Part shown: in pieces, positions 35,882 through 44,337 of the stretch | How positions within the stretch are numbered: position 1 is the first letter of the stretch | Layout: every line of letters starts with the position of its first letter | Assembly (NCBI RefSeq): GCF_002174455.2 | Contig: NZ_CP147246.1 | Coordinates: 1,453,501-1,517,500 of the forward strand | Direction: 5' to 3' | DNA length: 64,000 nucleotides | DNA from: Enterococcus sp. 9D6_DIV0238 | GTDB taxonomy: Bacteria; Bacillota; Bacilli; Lactobacillales; Enterococcaceae | The notes under the pieces: model-generated | The model's database searches: none | Seen by the model: the letters and a program-made list of their open reading frames with translations, nothing else | What the model was told of the DNA's origin: nothing | Position numbers and translations under genes: made by a program

Positions 35882-36688
35882 TCAAAAATGGGCGGCTGCA
35901 TTTAATGGGAAAACTCTTAGCTCAACAACTCCAATAATATTTTTCTCATCGATCAGTCCATAATCACGGCTGTCAGAAGAAAATTGACGGTTATCTCCCA
36001 TCACGAAATACTTTCCTTCTGGAATGCGCTCTTCATTTGTCACTTGCTTTAAGCTAAAATCTTGAGTCAGTAAAAAACCAGACTGCTTTGCTTCAGCTGC
36101 AGATTTTTCGAGAAAACGTTCTGGCGTTAGTTTATTATTGATAAATAGTTGATCATTCTTATAATATAGTTCTTCTCCGGGCATTCCGATAATTCTTCTA
36201 ATCGTTTTTTCTTTCGTTTGTGGATGTTTGAAATAGACCATCTTGAAACGTTTTAATTCGCTCATTTTGCTGACTAAGACACGGTCATTATTAGTCAGTG
36301 TCGTAGTCATTGCATAGCCTTCCATTTTAGGCGTGCGAATAGTGAAGTAAATAATCGTAGAAAATAATGCAGCACTGATAGCAATAGTCAGAGCAAGTTG
36401 TTTTAACAATAGCTTTAGTTGCTTTTTTTTACCTTGTTTTTGATTATTTTTCTTTTTTCTCTGTTGCTGTTTTTTTGGCAAAGATTTTACTACTTTTTTT
36501 GCTTTTCCTCTATGTTGCTGCTTCTTTTTCGTTGCAATAGTATTATTGCTTTTTTTTCGTTTATTACGCTTTGTTGCGTTCTTCTCTTCTCTGTTTCTTT
36601 TTATGTATTCTTCTTTTTTCTTCACTTTAGATTGAGAGGAAGAGAGCTTTTTTCTCGGCTGTTTCGTAGCCTTTTTTGGACTAGTCAT
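35882..36688 (-). CDS. Signal peptidase I homologue lacking both catalytic residues (pseudo-enzyme)
   Basis: A 268-residue protein. Residues 1-90 are extremely rich in Lys/Arg and Gln and would lie in the cytoplasm; one helix (about 93-115); then a signal-peptidase fold with box E GDNRQFSSDSRDYG. The nucleophile position reads EGYAMTTTL, with Ala126 where the family has Ser; the general base position reads TIRRIIGMPGE, with Arg164 for Lys. Activity is therefore not expected. A catalytically dead signal peptidase homologue, SipA, is known to assist pilus assembly in group A streptococcus, so a chaperone-like role is plausible. The ATG at 36688 follows GAGGGGTGAG. Confidence 0.88.
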   Translation of the reverse strand: MTSPKKATKQPRKKLSSSQSKVKKKEEYIKRNREEKNATKRNKRKKSNNTIATKKKQQHRGKAKKVVKSLPKKQQQRKKKNNQKQGKKKQLKLLLKQLALTIAISAALFSTIIYFTIRTPKMEGYAMTTTLTNNDRVLVSKMSELKRFKMVYFKHPQTKEKTIRRIIGMPGEELYYKNDQLFINNKLTPERFLEKSAAEAKQSGFLLTQDFSLKQVTNEERIPEGKYFVMGDNRQFSSDSRDYGLIDEKNIIGVVELRVFPLNAAAHF

Positions 36689-36706
36689 ACTCTCACCCCT
36701 CAACAA

Positions 36707-37372
36707 TTATTTTTTCTGCTGTAAAGCTGATTCATTTACTTTGAAGTGTTTGAAAACCTTTTGTTCACTCTCGGTCACTTTTGCTATGTCTTTTAAATAA
36801 GTTTCTCTGATCGTAGCGTTTGCCAATGCATCCTGATTTTGATTACTGATGTTCACTGCCAACTGACGTGTTAATGATAAATGGCGATTGAGTAACTTTT
36901 GTCCTTCAACTGACATTCCTTGAGAAGCCGGTTTGACACTGGCACTCGCCAATTGAGCACTTAGATCACGCAAGTTTTTAACTGTTTTTTCCGGGCTTGC
37001 TCCATTCCCAACAGCAATAATTTGTTTTTTCATTTCATCTACTAAATAGTAGGTTTTCGCTACAGCTTCAGCATCTTCAGCTGTTAAATTTGTTAATTGA
37101 TAATATCTGGAATATCCTGCACCACCAGCTGTCATAAGAAACAGAACAAAACAAGTGATCGCCCAAACCAACTGACGCTTCTTTTTTTGTTCTAATTGTT
37201 TACGTATGCGCTGAAGTTTTTTCCGCTTCTTTTTATTTTTAACTCGGCGTACTTTTATTCTTTTCCACTGTTTATTGGTAGAAATTCTAAAGAAAAACAA
37301 CGCCACACCAAAAATGAAAAAGAGGATAGCGCTGGATAATAGGCCGATAAATGACATATCCAATATGCTCAT
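36707..37372 (-). CDS. Two-helix membrane protein of the WxL locus, unrecognised
   Basis: A 221-residue protein with a transmembrane helix at about 8-28, a very basic cytoplasmic loop (KQWKRIKVRRVKNKKKRKKL, about 34-66), a second helix at about 69-88, and an extracellular part (about 95-215) that is helical. I do not recognise the family. The basic loop resembles in composition the Lys/Arg-rich N-terminus of the neighbouring pseudo-signal peptidase, so both may bind the same acidic partner or the membrane; this is speculative. It precedes that gene by 18 nt. Confidence 0.7.
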   Translation of the reverse strand: MSILDMSFIGLLSSAILFFIFGVALFFFRISTNKQWKRIKVRRVKNKKKRKKLQRIRKQLEQKKKRQLVWAITCFVLFLMTAGGAGYSRYYQLTNLTAEDAEAVAKTYYLVDEMKKQIIAVGNGASPEKTVKNLRDLSAQLASASVKPASQGMSVEGQKLLNRHLSLTRQLAVNISNQNQDALANATIRETYLKDIAKVTESEQKVFKHFKVNESALQQKK

Positions 37373-37396
37373 AGGTTTCTATCCCCTTTCGTTACT

Positions 37397-38497
37397 TTAT
37401 CTTGCAGTTGTTTTCTTTCTATTTCCTTTTTTCTTCTTATTTTTCATTTTCTTTGTTTGAATAGAACGAACAATAATAAAGATAATTACAACAACAGCAA
37501 TGATTCCACCCACGATCATCGCAATCAATTTCCAATCGATCCCGCGTTCTTGTGTTAATGAAACATCCTGTCCATTAAATTTATCTGCTTCTTCATCGGT
37601 AATAGTAAAGTCTTCTGTCCATTCCCATTTTTTGTCATCCGCTGTTACTAAAATGTGTGCTTTATAATCGCCTGCTTCCATACGATCTCCATTCATTTCA
37701 ACGGGAAAATCGATCAAGTTATTAGGCCCCATGCGCATACCTGCTTTTTTAGTGTCGTACAAAACTTCTTCTGACCCTTTTTTCATGACTTGCACATCAA
37801 CAGTCATGTTTTCAAGGTAGGCAGGTTGAACATTAGAAAAATTAACAAATACAGCATTTCGATAATTTGCTAGACCAGCATATACTTTATTCAATTCAAG
37901 ATTTGGTTCAACAACGTTATCATTTTCGCTTAAAAGCATTCCTACTAAGTAAGCATATTCATTTGTGATCCCTGTTTTTTTCTTTGCTTCCTTATCTTCT
38001 TTTACCTGTTGTTTCAATTGAATACCACCTGAAATGAAACCATTAAAATCAGATGCCGGCATCGTTATATCCAACTTTAATGGAACCATTGTTTTTGGTG
38101 GAATAACAACTTCTTTAGGTCCTTTAACGATATCGACAAAATCATATTTCAAAGACTTATCTTTTTCGATCGCTGATGGACCGTATTCGATAACACCATT
38201 TCCGTTGGTCTTTGCACCATTTAGTGAGACACCGATCGTGATTTCCTCATCAGAGCCGTTTGCCAATTCAATTTCCACAGTCTGCTTTTGTCCAGCACTC
38301 ATTCGTAAGTCGAAGTAACCGACACTAGTGCGCTGATTCTCAGGTTTCACAACTTTATAGGTAAAACCTAAGCCAAGATCTGCTGCTTGTTGATCAGCGG
38401 TCTTATTGTTTTCATCGGCAAAAACATTAACAGAGAATCCAAGACCGAAAACTATGTATGTGAGTAGTGCTAAGTAAGTGATTAGTTTCTTTTTCAT
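37397..38497 (-). CDS. DUF916/DUF3324 cell-surface protein, WxL partner
   Basis: A 366-residue protein. Signal peptide about 1-30 (MKKKLITYLALLTYIVFGLG); DUF916 domain (about 40-160, LGFTYKVVKPENQRTSVGYF, FDLRMSAGQKQTVEIEL); DUF3324 domain (about 170-310, NEYAYLVGMLLSENDNVVEP, LENMTVDVQVMKKG); a C-terminal helix (about 328-350) and a basic tail. Proteins of this pair of domains occur with WxL proteins and are thought to hold them at the wall or membrane. The ATG at 38497 fits the signal peptide; the ribosome site GAGGAAGGG is somewhat far (about 12 nt). Confidence 0.9.
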   Translation of the reverse strand: MKKKLITYLALLTYIVFGLGFSVNVFADENNKTADQQAADLGLGFTYKVVKPENQRTSVGYFDLRMSAGQKQTVEIELANGSDEEITIGVSLNGAKTNGNGVIEYGPSAIEKDKSLKYDFVDIVKGPKEVVIPPKTMVPLKLDITMPASDFNGFISGGIQLKQQVKEDKEAKKKTGITNEYAYLVGMLLSENDNVVEPNLELNKVYAGLANYRNAVFVNFSNVQPAYLENMTVDVQVMKKGSEEVLYDTKKAGMRMGPNNLIDFPVEMNGDRMEAGDYKAHILVTADDKKWEWTEDFTITDEEADKFNGQDVSLTQERGIDWKLIAMIVGGIIAVVVIIFIIVRSIQTKKMKNKKKKGNRKKTTAR

Positions 38498-38535
38498 GAA
38501 TGTTGTAAATCCCTTCCTCTTGATGTTAAAACAAG

Positions 38536-38556
38536 TCACCGGCTTTACGCCGGTGA
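38536..38556 (-). promoter_or_regulatory. GC-rich intercistronic hairpin in the WxL operon
   Basis: TCACCGGC and GCCGGTGA pair around TTTAC. It is between a WxL gene and the DUF916 gene; on the minus strand CTTGTTTTAA follows, a weak T tract. It could be a leaky terminator or protect the upstream mRNA end, raising WxL protein over its partners. Confidence 0.6.
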
Positions 38557-38598
38557 GCCTGTTTCTACATATTTAATCACAGTTGTTCAAACTGCTTT

Positions 38599-39363
38599 TT
38601 ATAATGTGTCTGATAATGTCCAAGTTACTGTAGCATTATATGCTGCAGTACGAACGTCAACAGATGCTGGGATGTCGATTACTACAGAGTTTCCGTCTGT
38701 ACCTTTTTCATCGTCACCAAATGTTACTTCATAACGACCTTTACCGCCATTAGGATCAGTGTTTGTGTAAACTGGTAATGAACCGCTTGTTTCAGAGATT
38801 GTTTGTACGCCAGTTCCATCACCAAATACTTTTTTATCGTTAGCTGGTTGTAAGTCTGGGTTAAGAGTAGCTGCTACATCGATATTTTTGTATGTTAATG
38901 TTGCTCCAGCTAAAGTTACATCTGTTCCATCAACAGTTGCAGTAAATTGTTTAGTTAATGCTGCTGATAATTTGTATGTGTGATCAACAGTAGAACGAAC
39001 ATCTTTGATCGCTACATAGTTTTCTACGTTATACTCATCAGCATTTCCTTTGTTCGCTACGTGAGGTGCAGCTTCATATTGTTGCGCGCCTACTACTGCA
39101 GCGTGAGCTTTGAAGTCCAATGGAGTTACAGCAATGATCCCAAATTCGTCAACGTGAGTTGGATCGATGTCAGTACCAGTATCGACTGGACGAGTACCAG
39201 TTGGGTCAGTCATTGTTGTATCTTCAGAAGTATTTTTTGTGAACTCGATGTCAGCAGTTCCGTTTCTAGTTCCTTCTAAGGCTTGTGTTGCACTTGGAGC
39301 AGCTACTGCTACGCCTACTACTGCTAATAAAGCAGCTCCGCATAATTTGTGTGTTAATTTCAT
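38599..39363 (-). CDS. WxL-domain surface protein (254 residues, first Trp missing)
   Basis: A secreted protein with signal peptide (about 1-29, LAVVGVAVAAPSATQALEGT). The body has the WxL protein layout: an N-terminal Asp/Thr-rich part and a C-terminal WxL domain. The distal motif is complete (YNATVTWTLSDTL) but the proximal one reads HTYKLSAALTK, with Tyr where the domain is named for Trp. WxL domains attach non-covalently to peptidoglycan. A cluster of WxL genes with DUF916 next to it is typical of Enterococcus. AGGAGG precedes the ATG. Confidence 0.88.
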   Translation of the reverse strand: MKLTHKLCGAALLAVVGVAVAAPSATQALEGTRNGTADIEFTKNTSEDTTMTDPTGTRPVDTGTDIDPTHVDEFGIIAVTPLDFKAHAAVVGAQQYEAAPHVANKGNADEYNVENYVAIKDVRSTVDHTYKLSAALTKQFTATVDGTDVTLAGATLTYKNIDVAATLNPDLQPANDKKVFGDGTGVQTISETSGSLPVYTNTDPNGGKGRYEVTFGDDEKGTDGNSVVIDIPASVDVRTAAYNATVTWTLSDTL

Positions 39364-39397
39364 GTGTGTTTCCTCCTAGGTTTTGTTTGTGTTACAT

Positions 39398-40201
39398 CTA
39401 TGGTAACTCGGCTATAATCCAAGTTAACACCGTTGAATAGGGTACCGGATCACGTTTAGTCGCTCCCGGTATGCTTAATGTGACTGCACTGTTTTCATAC
39501 ACTTGCTGATTACCAAATGCTGCATCCAGTACAGGTTCGTCCTTTAATAAACGTGGACTTAACGTTGACGCAATGCTGTTTTTATTATCAGCGGATGCGC
39601 CGAATGAAATGCTCCAAGTTCCAAAACCGGTGCCTTGTTTAGCCTCTGCTAAATTATAGGTTTCTCCGATATTGCTTAGTCGAATGATCTCTTTAGAGAC
39701 GATCGGTGCTTCGCTTTGATCACGCGTCGAGTTGACCCATGATTTATCGAAAGAAATCACCGCACCGTTAAGTTCCGGATTTTTTGCTGTTTCATTTCTA
39801 AATTGTGATTCTTGACGTACCTGCAATGTCCAGCCTTGTTGACCGCCTCTATAATCAGAAACTTGAACAAAGTTTCCTCTAGGTTTCGTGCCGTCTTTAA
39901 ACAACTGTGCATTCACCGGGTATGTCATATCTTTGTTTGTGATTGCATACTTTCCAAAATTCAATTGTGGAACAAAGTCGATTCGTAGACGACCTTCTGT
40001 ACTTGGGCTAGGCCCAGGATCGACGATCGTTCCGGGATTTTCCGGATCATGAATCCCTTCTTCATCTGGAATTTCAGTTAATTCAATCGCTGCGTTTCCT
40101 TCTGTATTATCTTCTACCGCATATGAGCAATCTGGTAGTAATCCAGCTGTGAGTCCGATCGAAAGAAGTAGCAAGGTTGAATAGATTCTGTTCTTTTTCA
40201 T
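39398..40201 (-). CDS. WxL-domain surface protein (267 residues)
   Basis: A secreted protein: signal peptide about 1-29 (ending SYAVED), a Pro/Glu-rich stretch (about 40-70), then a WxL domain with both motifs: QGWTLQVRQ and STVLTWIIAELP at the C-terminus. It is between a short sortase-type protein (4 nt upstream) and the second WxL gene (34 nt downstream). Attachment to peptidoglycan through the WxL domain is expected from the family. Confidence 0.93.
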   Translation of the reverse strand: MKKNRIYSTLLLLSIGLTAGLLPDCSYAVEDNTEGNAAIELTEIPDEEGIHDPENPGTIVDPGPSPSTEGRLRIDFVPQLNFGKYAITNKDMTYPVNAQLFKDGTKPRGNFVQVSDYRGGQQGWTLQVRQESQFRNETAKNPELNGAVISFDKSWVNSTRDQSEAPIVSKEIIRLSNIGETYNLAEAKQGTGFGTWSISFGASADNKNSIASTLSPRLLKDEPVLDAAFGNQQVYENSAVTLSIPGATKRDPVPYSTVLTWIIAELP

Positions 40202-40204
40202 TCC

Positions 40205-40552
40205 TTAACTCCCTTCTTTCTGTTCATCGTTGTCTTTTTTCCGCTTCCAGAAAAAGACAATTGCTGCAATAATGACTAAAGCTGCACCACTGATCGATAA
40301 ACTTTTCTTTACTAACTCGCCAGTTGAAGGATACTTGCCGACTGGTTTTGTGATCTTAGGTGTTGAATCAGAAGTTTTCGGTTCGGTCGTCGGCTCTGTT
40401 GTTGGTTTAGTTTCTTCATAGAACCCGATTTCTCCGTTCGTCTGAATCCCACCGCCATTGCCTTCCCCTTCAGCTTGTGCACTGATTGGATGAATTGTAA
40501 AAAGTGATACACATGCAATGGAGAACAAGACCAAAGATTTTAAATTTTTCAT
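40205..40552 (-). CDS. Short sortase-substrate-like surface protein of the WxL locus
   Basis: A 115-residue protein: signal peptide (about 1-27, ending ISAQAEGE), a Thr/Pro/Glu linker (TKPTTEPTTEPKTSDSTPK), a sorting region KYPSTGE, a hydrophobic helix (SISGAALVIIAAIVFF) and a basic tail KRKKDNDEQKEGS. The motif is YPSTG rather than LPxTG, so sortase A use is uncertain. Small LPxTG-like proteins are common in WxL operons. An in-frame TTG one codon before the ATG has the better spacing to GGAGG (8 against 11 nt). Confidence 0.82.
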   Translation of the reverse strand: MKNLKSLVLFSIACVSLFTIHPISAQAEGEGNGGGIQTNGEIGFYEETKPTTEPTTEPKTSDSTPKITKPVGKYPSTGELVKKSLSISGAALVIIAAIVFFWKRKKDNDEQKEGS

Positions 40553-40572
40553 CAATTGTTATTCCTCCATTT

Positions 40573-43500
40573 TTATGGTGTATCTTCCAATGAGAATTGA
40601 ATCGTCGCTTGATATTTACCAAGTTTGTTGACTGCACCAGGTGCTAATTCAATCTTAAACCCATTGTCTTTTTTCACCCATTCTTCTTCACTGATATTGT
40701 ATTCACCAACATTTGCGTTTGTATGAACGAAAATTGGTTTTGCCAAGCCAGTGATGACTTCATCTGATTCACCGTTCACATAATGAAGCGCGTCAGGGAA
40801 AATAGCGTCACCATTTGACAAGGGTGAAAGCAGCGTTGCTGTCATTGTCCATTTTTGTAAATTTCCGCGATTATCAGAAACCACTAATTGATCTCCTACG
40901 ACATCTGGATTAACGGCAACTGTATTTCCATTAAGACTTTCAGTTTTAATCCCAAAGTCTAATGCTGTTGGTGCTGAGACAAAAGATAAGATACCAAAAG
41001 GTGGCCCTCCTGGTGTACCAACAGTATTTGAAGTGACATTGATTGGCACATGACTTGCATCCGGCTTAATAGGTCCTACTTCAAATGGATCTTCTTGTGG
41101 AGAATACCCTACTGCAGTTGCTGTATTTTGAATATCTTCATCTACAGCATTTTGTCCAACATTCACTTGGAATGTCACTCTAACTTCTTTCGGAACGATC
41201 GTCGGGTCAGATTCTGATTTTGGACCTGGTTTACTCAAGTCTCCTACTTTTATTGTCAATGTACGTGTCGTTTCATTGTAGTTGTACTTATCGGTACCAA
41301 CTTCAACATTATCGATCGTTACTTTGTGTTTAGCAGGATCAAATTCTAAGCCTTCAGCCAAGACATCAGATATTTCGACGTTAGTCCAATCATAAGAATC
41401 CACTTTAGTATTTGAAACAAGCAATGAATACGTCAAAGTATCACCAACAGAAGTTGTACTTCCACCACTAGATTCCACCCCTTTGACCAATTTAGGTGCA
41501 TCAGGGATAACATCAGCTACTGTATCCAAGGTTGCTGGATCAAAACGCTCATCTGTCGTTCCTTTGACAGCATCATGATATCCTGTATAACTATCATAAG
41601 TTGTCGCAACTTCATTCAAGTTGCCAGCAACGCCATCCGGCTCCACTGTATAGGTACGCGGAAGTACAAAAGATGGCAATGGTGTAATTTCTGTTGTGTC
41701 TTTTAGATAAACTTCCACTTGGGCCGTTTTATCGATATAGCTTGGTAAATCAATTGTCCAGTTACCGCCGGCTACAGTAGTTGTCACTGCATTTCCAGCT
41801 GAATCTTTCAACCATTCACCATTGACTTTTACAAAAACCTTCGCTCCATCTTCATCGCTGGTTCCTTTGATTTGTTTCGCTGCATTGTTGACAGCAGATG
41901 AAACAACTGCTTGAGTTGGCGGTGTAACATCAATAACTGTTAAAACAGTTGTTTGAATATCTTCTGGTAAACTTTCGTGCATTTTCCCAGATGCACTATT
42001 GGCACCTTGTCTTCTAGCTGCCGTTACTTCGATTGTTTGTCCTGTTTTCAAGAACTTCCCATCCGGCAACTCAATTTCAAACATCCCATTTCTTTCTGTT
42101 TCTCCCCAGATTTTTAATCCAGGAGCTCCCACAGTATCACCTGTCAATGTTTCATAAGCGACAGTACCATCAGCATTTTTCACCTTAACATCTACATCTA
42201 CTTCGTCTGTCCAAGCATCACGGATGCCTTCAACCCCTTCTGGAACTGAAACATGTCCGTAAATCTTCTTGTCAGCATTGGTCGGTTGTCTTAACTCATC
42301 TACGATTGGTCTGGCATTATTACCACTCATCCGCGAATAGTTGTTTGGGGCACCAAATAAAGATTTAAAGTCAGGATCACTTGCTGTTGATATAGTTGCC
42401 AAGTTGGATCCAGTCAAAGTGAAATCAATCAATGTCCAGTCATAGATCGGATCATCGACATATACACTTTTCCCTTTTTCCCACACACTGACATCAGTGT
42501 TGTTTGCTATAAAGGTTCCTCCTGAACCGCTCAGACTGAAAATGTTTGCTCCCCCTGAACGAGTATTTGCAAAGTCATAATAGATTGGATTATCAATCAC
42601 AACACTTGCGTTGGATCCCATGTTAAAAACACCGTAAGCAGCACCGCTCGTATTTCCTCGAGCGATAAATTCCGTTCCTGGCCCAGCATCGATTTTCGAT
42701 GTATTTGCACCACCATACACAGCTGGTCCAAAATCAGCGATCATGTTCACCTGACTATCCGCATCACGGATCGTAAATGTATTATTTGCACCAGGTAAAT
42801 TCAATGCTTCATTTGCTGTATTCGAAGCAGATCCTGAACCTTTATTGTAAAGATTCAATTTAGATTTGCCTGACACATTTGTAATGAAGCCATCACCATT
42901 TAAGCGTAATGCAGGTGCATCACCATCTAAATGTTGAATATCGATCACTGAGTTATTAGAGATTTGGAATTCATTATCCGGATTTGTTGTTGAAAAACGT
43001 ACAGTAGCAGCATCTCCAGTCGTTCTATCAGTTATAGCCACTAATTTAGAATTATTTGTAACGATAAACTTGTTCCCACCGTATCGTAAACGAACAGCAG
43101 AACTTCCTGTAGAATGAGCTTTTAATGTGGCATTATCCAAATTAATAGACCCGCCACCACGGTTACCGTCATTAACTGCAATCGCCCAAACCGTCAATGT
43201 ATTAGCTGACTGATTTGTATTGATGTCACTTACAGCACCATTACTTGAAAAAACATGCAGGATCGTAACTGTATTATTTTTTGCATACATAGTATTATTG
43301 CCAGCCAGTGTCAATGTACTATTGGTTGCATCAATCACACCTGATTCGTTATTTTCAGGAGTATTCACATTATTGAATGTGATATCCCATATGGCACTAT
43401 TTGATGATGAGTAGAAAATTGCGGTCGCACCAGCTTTTTTCACTGTTAAGTCGTTGACGACAAGTTTATTAGTAGAAGTTGCACCTAAAGTTAGGTACCC

Positions 43501-44211
43501 AGCATTGTTCCCAAAATCGATCGTATGCCCGTTCCCATTAATTGTTACATCTCTAGCCAGTGTACCTAGTCCAGAAGCAGTGGTTGTAGCTGTCCGAGCA
43601 AAATCTGCACCTACATCAATGACATCAACATCAGGATTTTCTAAAGCTGCCTTGAACTGATCCCAAGTTGTGACAACCGTTGCTGCCATAGGGCTGATCA
43701 TCTCACTTGCTCTAGCAATAGGAACTGGTTCTTTTTCTACTTCTTGATAAGTCAATTCAACACTAGACTCTGAAAGAATCTGCTCACCATTTAGCACTTT
43801 AAGCATATCGGAAATCTTTTTGTTGTTTTCTGTCACTTTTAAAGCAATTGGGATCACGAGTGTTCCTTCTTTGTCTTTAAATGTGATAGACACTTGATTT
43901 AGACCACTGTCTTTGATTTCCACTCTTTTTTCCAGTTCCCCGGAATTAAGATTTTCAAGAATATCTTCTGCATACAAGACTGGTTCTTTTGTATCACTCA
44001 ACTTAAGAGTTACTGTACCCTGTTGAGGATCCGTTACTTTTAGGTCAAATGTTACTTGGTTTTCTGTTTCTGTTTTCTTTTCCAAAACATAAGAACCTGA
44101 AAGTTCTTCTGACGCCTTTATTTTTGTTTGCTTGTTTGAGACAAAGAAACCTAAAAAACTAAAAACTACCAACATTGAAGCAATCAAGTAAAACTGTTTC
44201 CGTATTTTCAT
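40573..44211 (-). CDS. Large WxL surface protein with pectate-lyase-like beta-helix domain
   Basis: A 1212-residue secreted protein. Signal peptide about 1-32; a strand-rich N-terminal part (about 40-165); a right-handed beta-helix resembling the pectate-lyase-like adhesive domain (about 180-600, VTTWDQFKAALENPDVDVID, DVTINGNGHTIDF, many Asn turns); Ig-like and carboxypeptidase-regulatory-like domains (about 620-850); a DUF11-type repeat (about 900-1040, TTSVGDTLTYSLLVSN); and a C-terminal WxL domain. That last domain is imperfect: the first motif is KWTMTATL and the last reads YQATIQFSLEDTP, with Phe for the second Trp. It is probably the adhesin of the complex. The start at 44211 follows AAAGGAGG. 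Confidence 0.9.
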   Translation of the reverse strand: MKIRKQFYLIASMLVVFSFLGFFVSNKQTKIKASEELSGSYVLEKKTETENQVTFDLKVTDPQQGTVTLKLSDTKEPVLYAEDILENLNSGELEKRVEIKDSGLNQVSITFKDKEGTLVIPIALKVTENNKKISDMLKVLNGEQILSESSVELTYQEVEKEPVPIARASEMISPMAATVVTTWDQFKAALENPDVDVIDVGADFARTATTTASGLGTLARDVTINGNGHTIDFGNNAGYLTLGATSTNKLVVNDLTVKKAGATAIFYSSSNSAIWDITFNNVNTPENNESGVIDATNSTLTLAGNNTMYAKNNTVTILHVFSSNGAVSDINTNQSANTLTVWAIAVNDGNRGGGSINLDNATLKAHSTGSSAVRLRYGGNKFIVTNNSKLVAITDRTTGDAATVRFSTTNPDNEFQISNNSVIDIQHLDGDAPALRLNGDGFITNVSGKSKLNLYNKGSGSASNTANEALNLPGANNTFTIRDADSQVNMIADFGPAVYGGANTSKIDAGPGTEFIARGNTSGAAYGVFNMGSNASVVIDNPIYYDFANTRSGGANIFSLSGSGGTFIANNTDVSVWEKGKSVYVDDPIYDWTLIDFTLTGSNLATISTASDPDFKSLFGAPNNYSRMSGNNARPIVDELRQPTNADKKIYGHVSVPEGVEGIRDAWTDEVDVDVKVKNADGTVAYETLTGDTVGAPGLKIWGETERNGMFEIELPDGKFLKTGQTIEVTAARRQGANSASGKMHESLPEDIQTTVLTVIDVTPPTQAVVSSAVNNAAKQIKGTSDEDGAKVFVKVNGEWLKDSAGNAVTTTVAGGNWTIDLPSYIDKTAQVEVYLKDTTEITPLPSFVLPRTYTVEPDGVAGNLNEVATTYDSYTGYHDAVKGTTDERFDPATLDTVADVIPDAPKLVKGVESSGGSTTSVGDTLTYSLLVSNTKVDSYDWTNVEISDVLAEGLEFDPAKHKVTIDNVEVGTDKYNYNETTRTLTIKVGDLSKPGPKSESDPTIVPKEVRVTFQVNVGQNAVDEDIQNTATAVGYSPQEDPFEVGPIKPDASHVPINVTSNTVGTPGGPPFGILSFVSAPTALDFGIKTESLNGNTVAVNPDVVGDQLVVSDNRGNLQKWTMTATLLSPLSNGDAIFPDALHYVNGESDEVITGLAKPIFVHTNANVGEYNISEEEWVKKDNGFKIELAPGAVNKLGKYQATIQFSLEDTP

Positions 44212-44337
44212 TATTTTCCTCCTTTCCTCAAAAATCATTGTGCTAAAAAACGCACGAATATATTTCAATTTTCTGACCAAAAGCTACATTAAGCGTCTAG
44301 TCAAAAAAGAGAAAACTGATTTAATTGGGAAACTTAC

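Noticed and set aside
35882..36688. The mutated signal peptidase as a decayed pseudogene
   Set aside because: The frame is intact, the fold motifs and ribosome site are kept, and it sits within a tight operon. Substitution of only the two catalytic residues points to a retained non-catalytic role.
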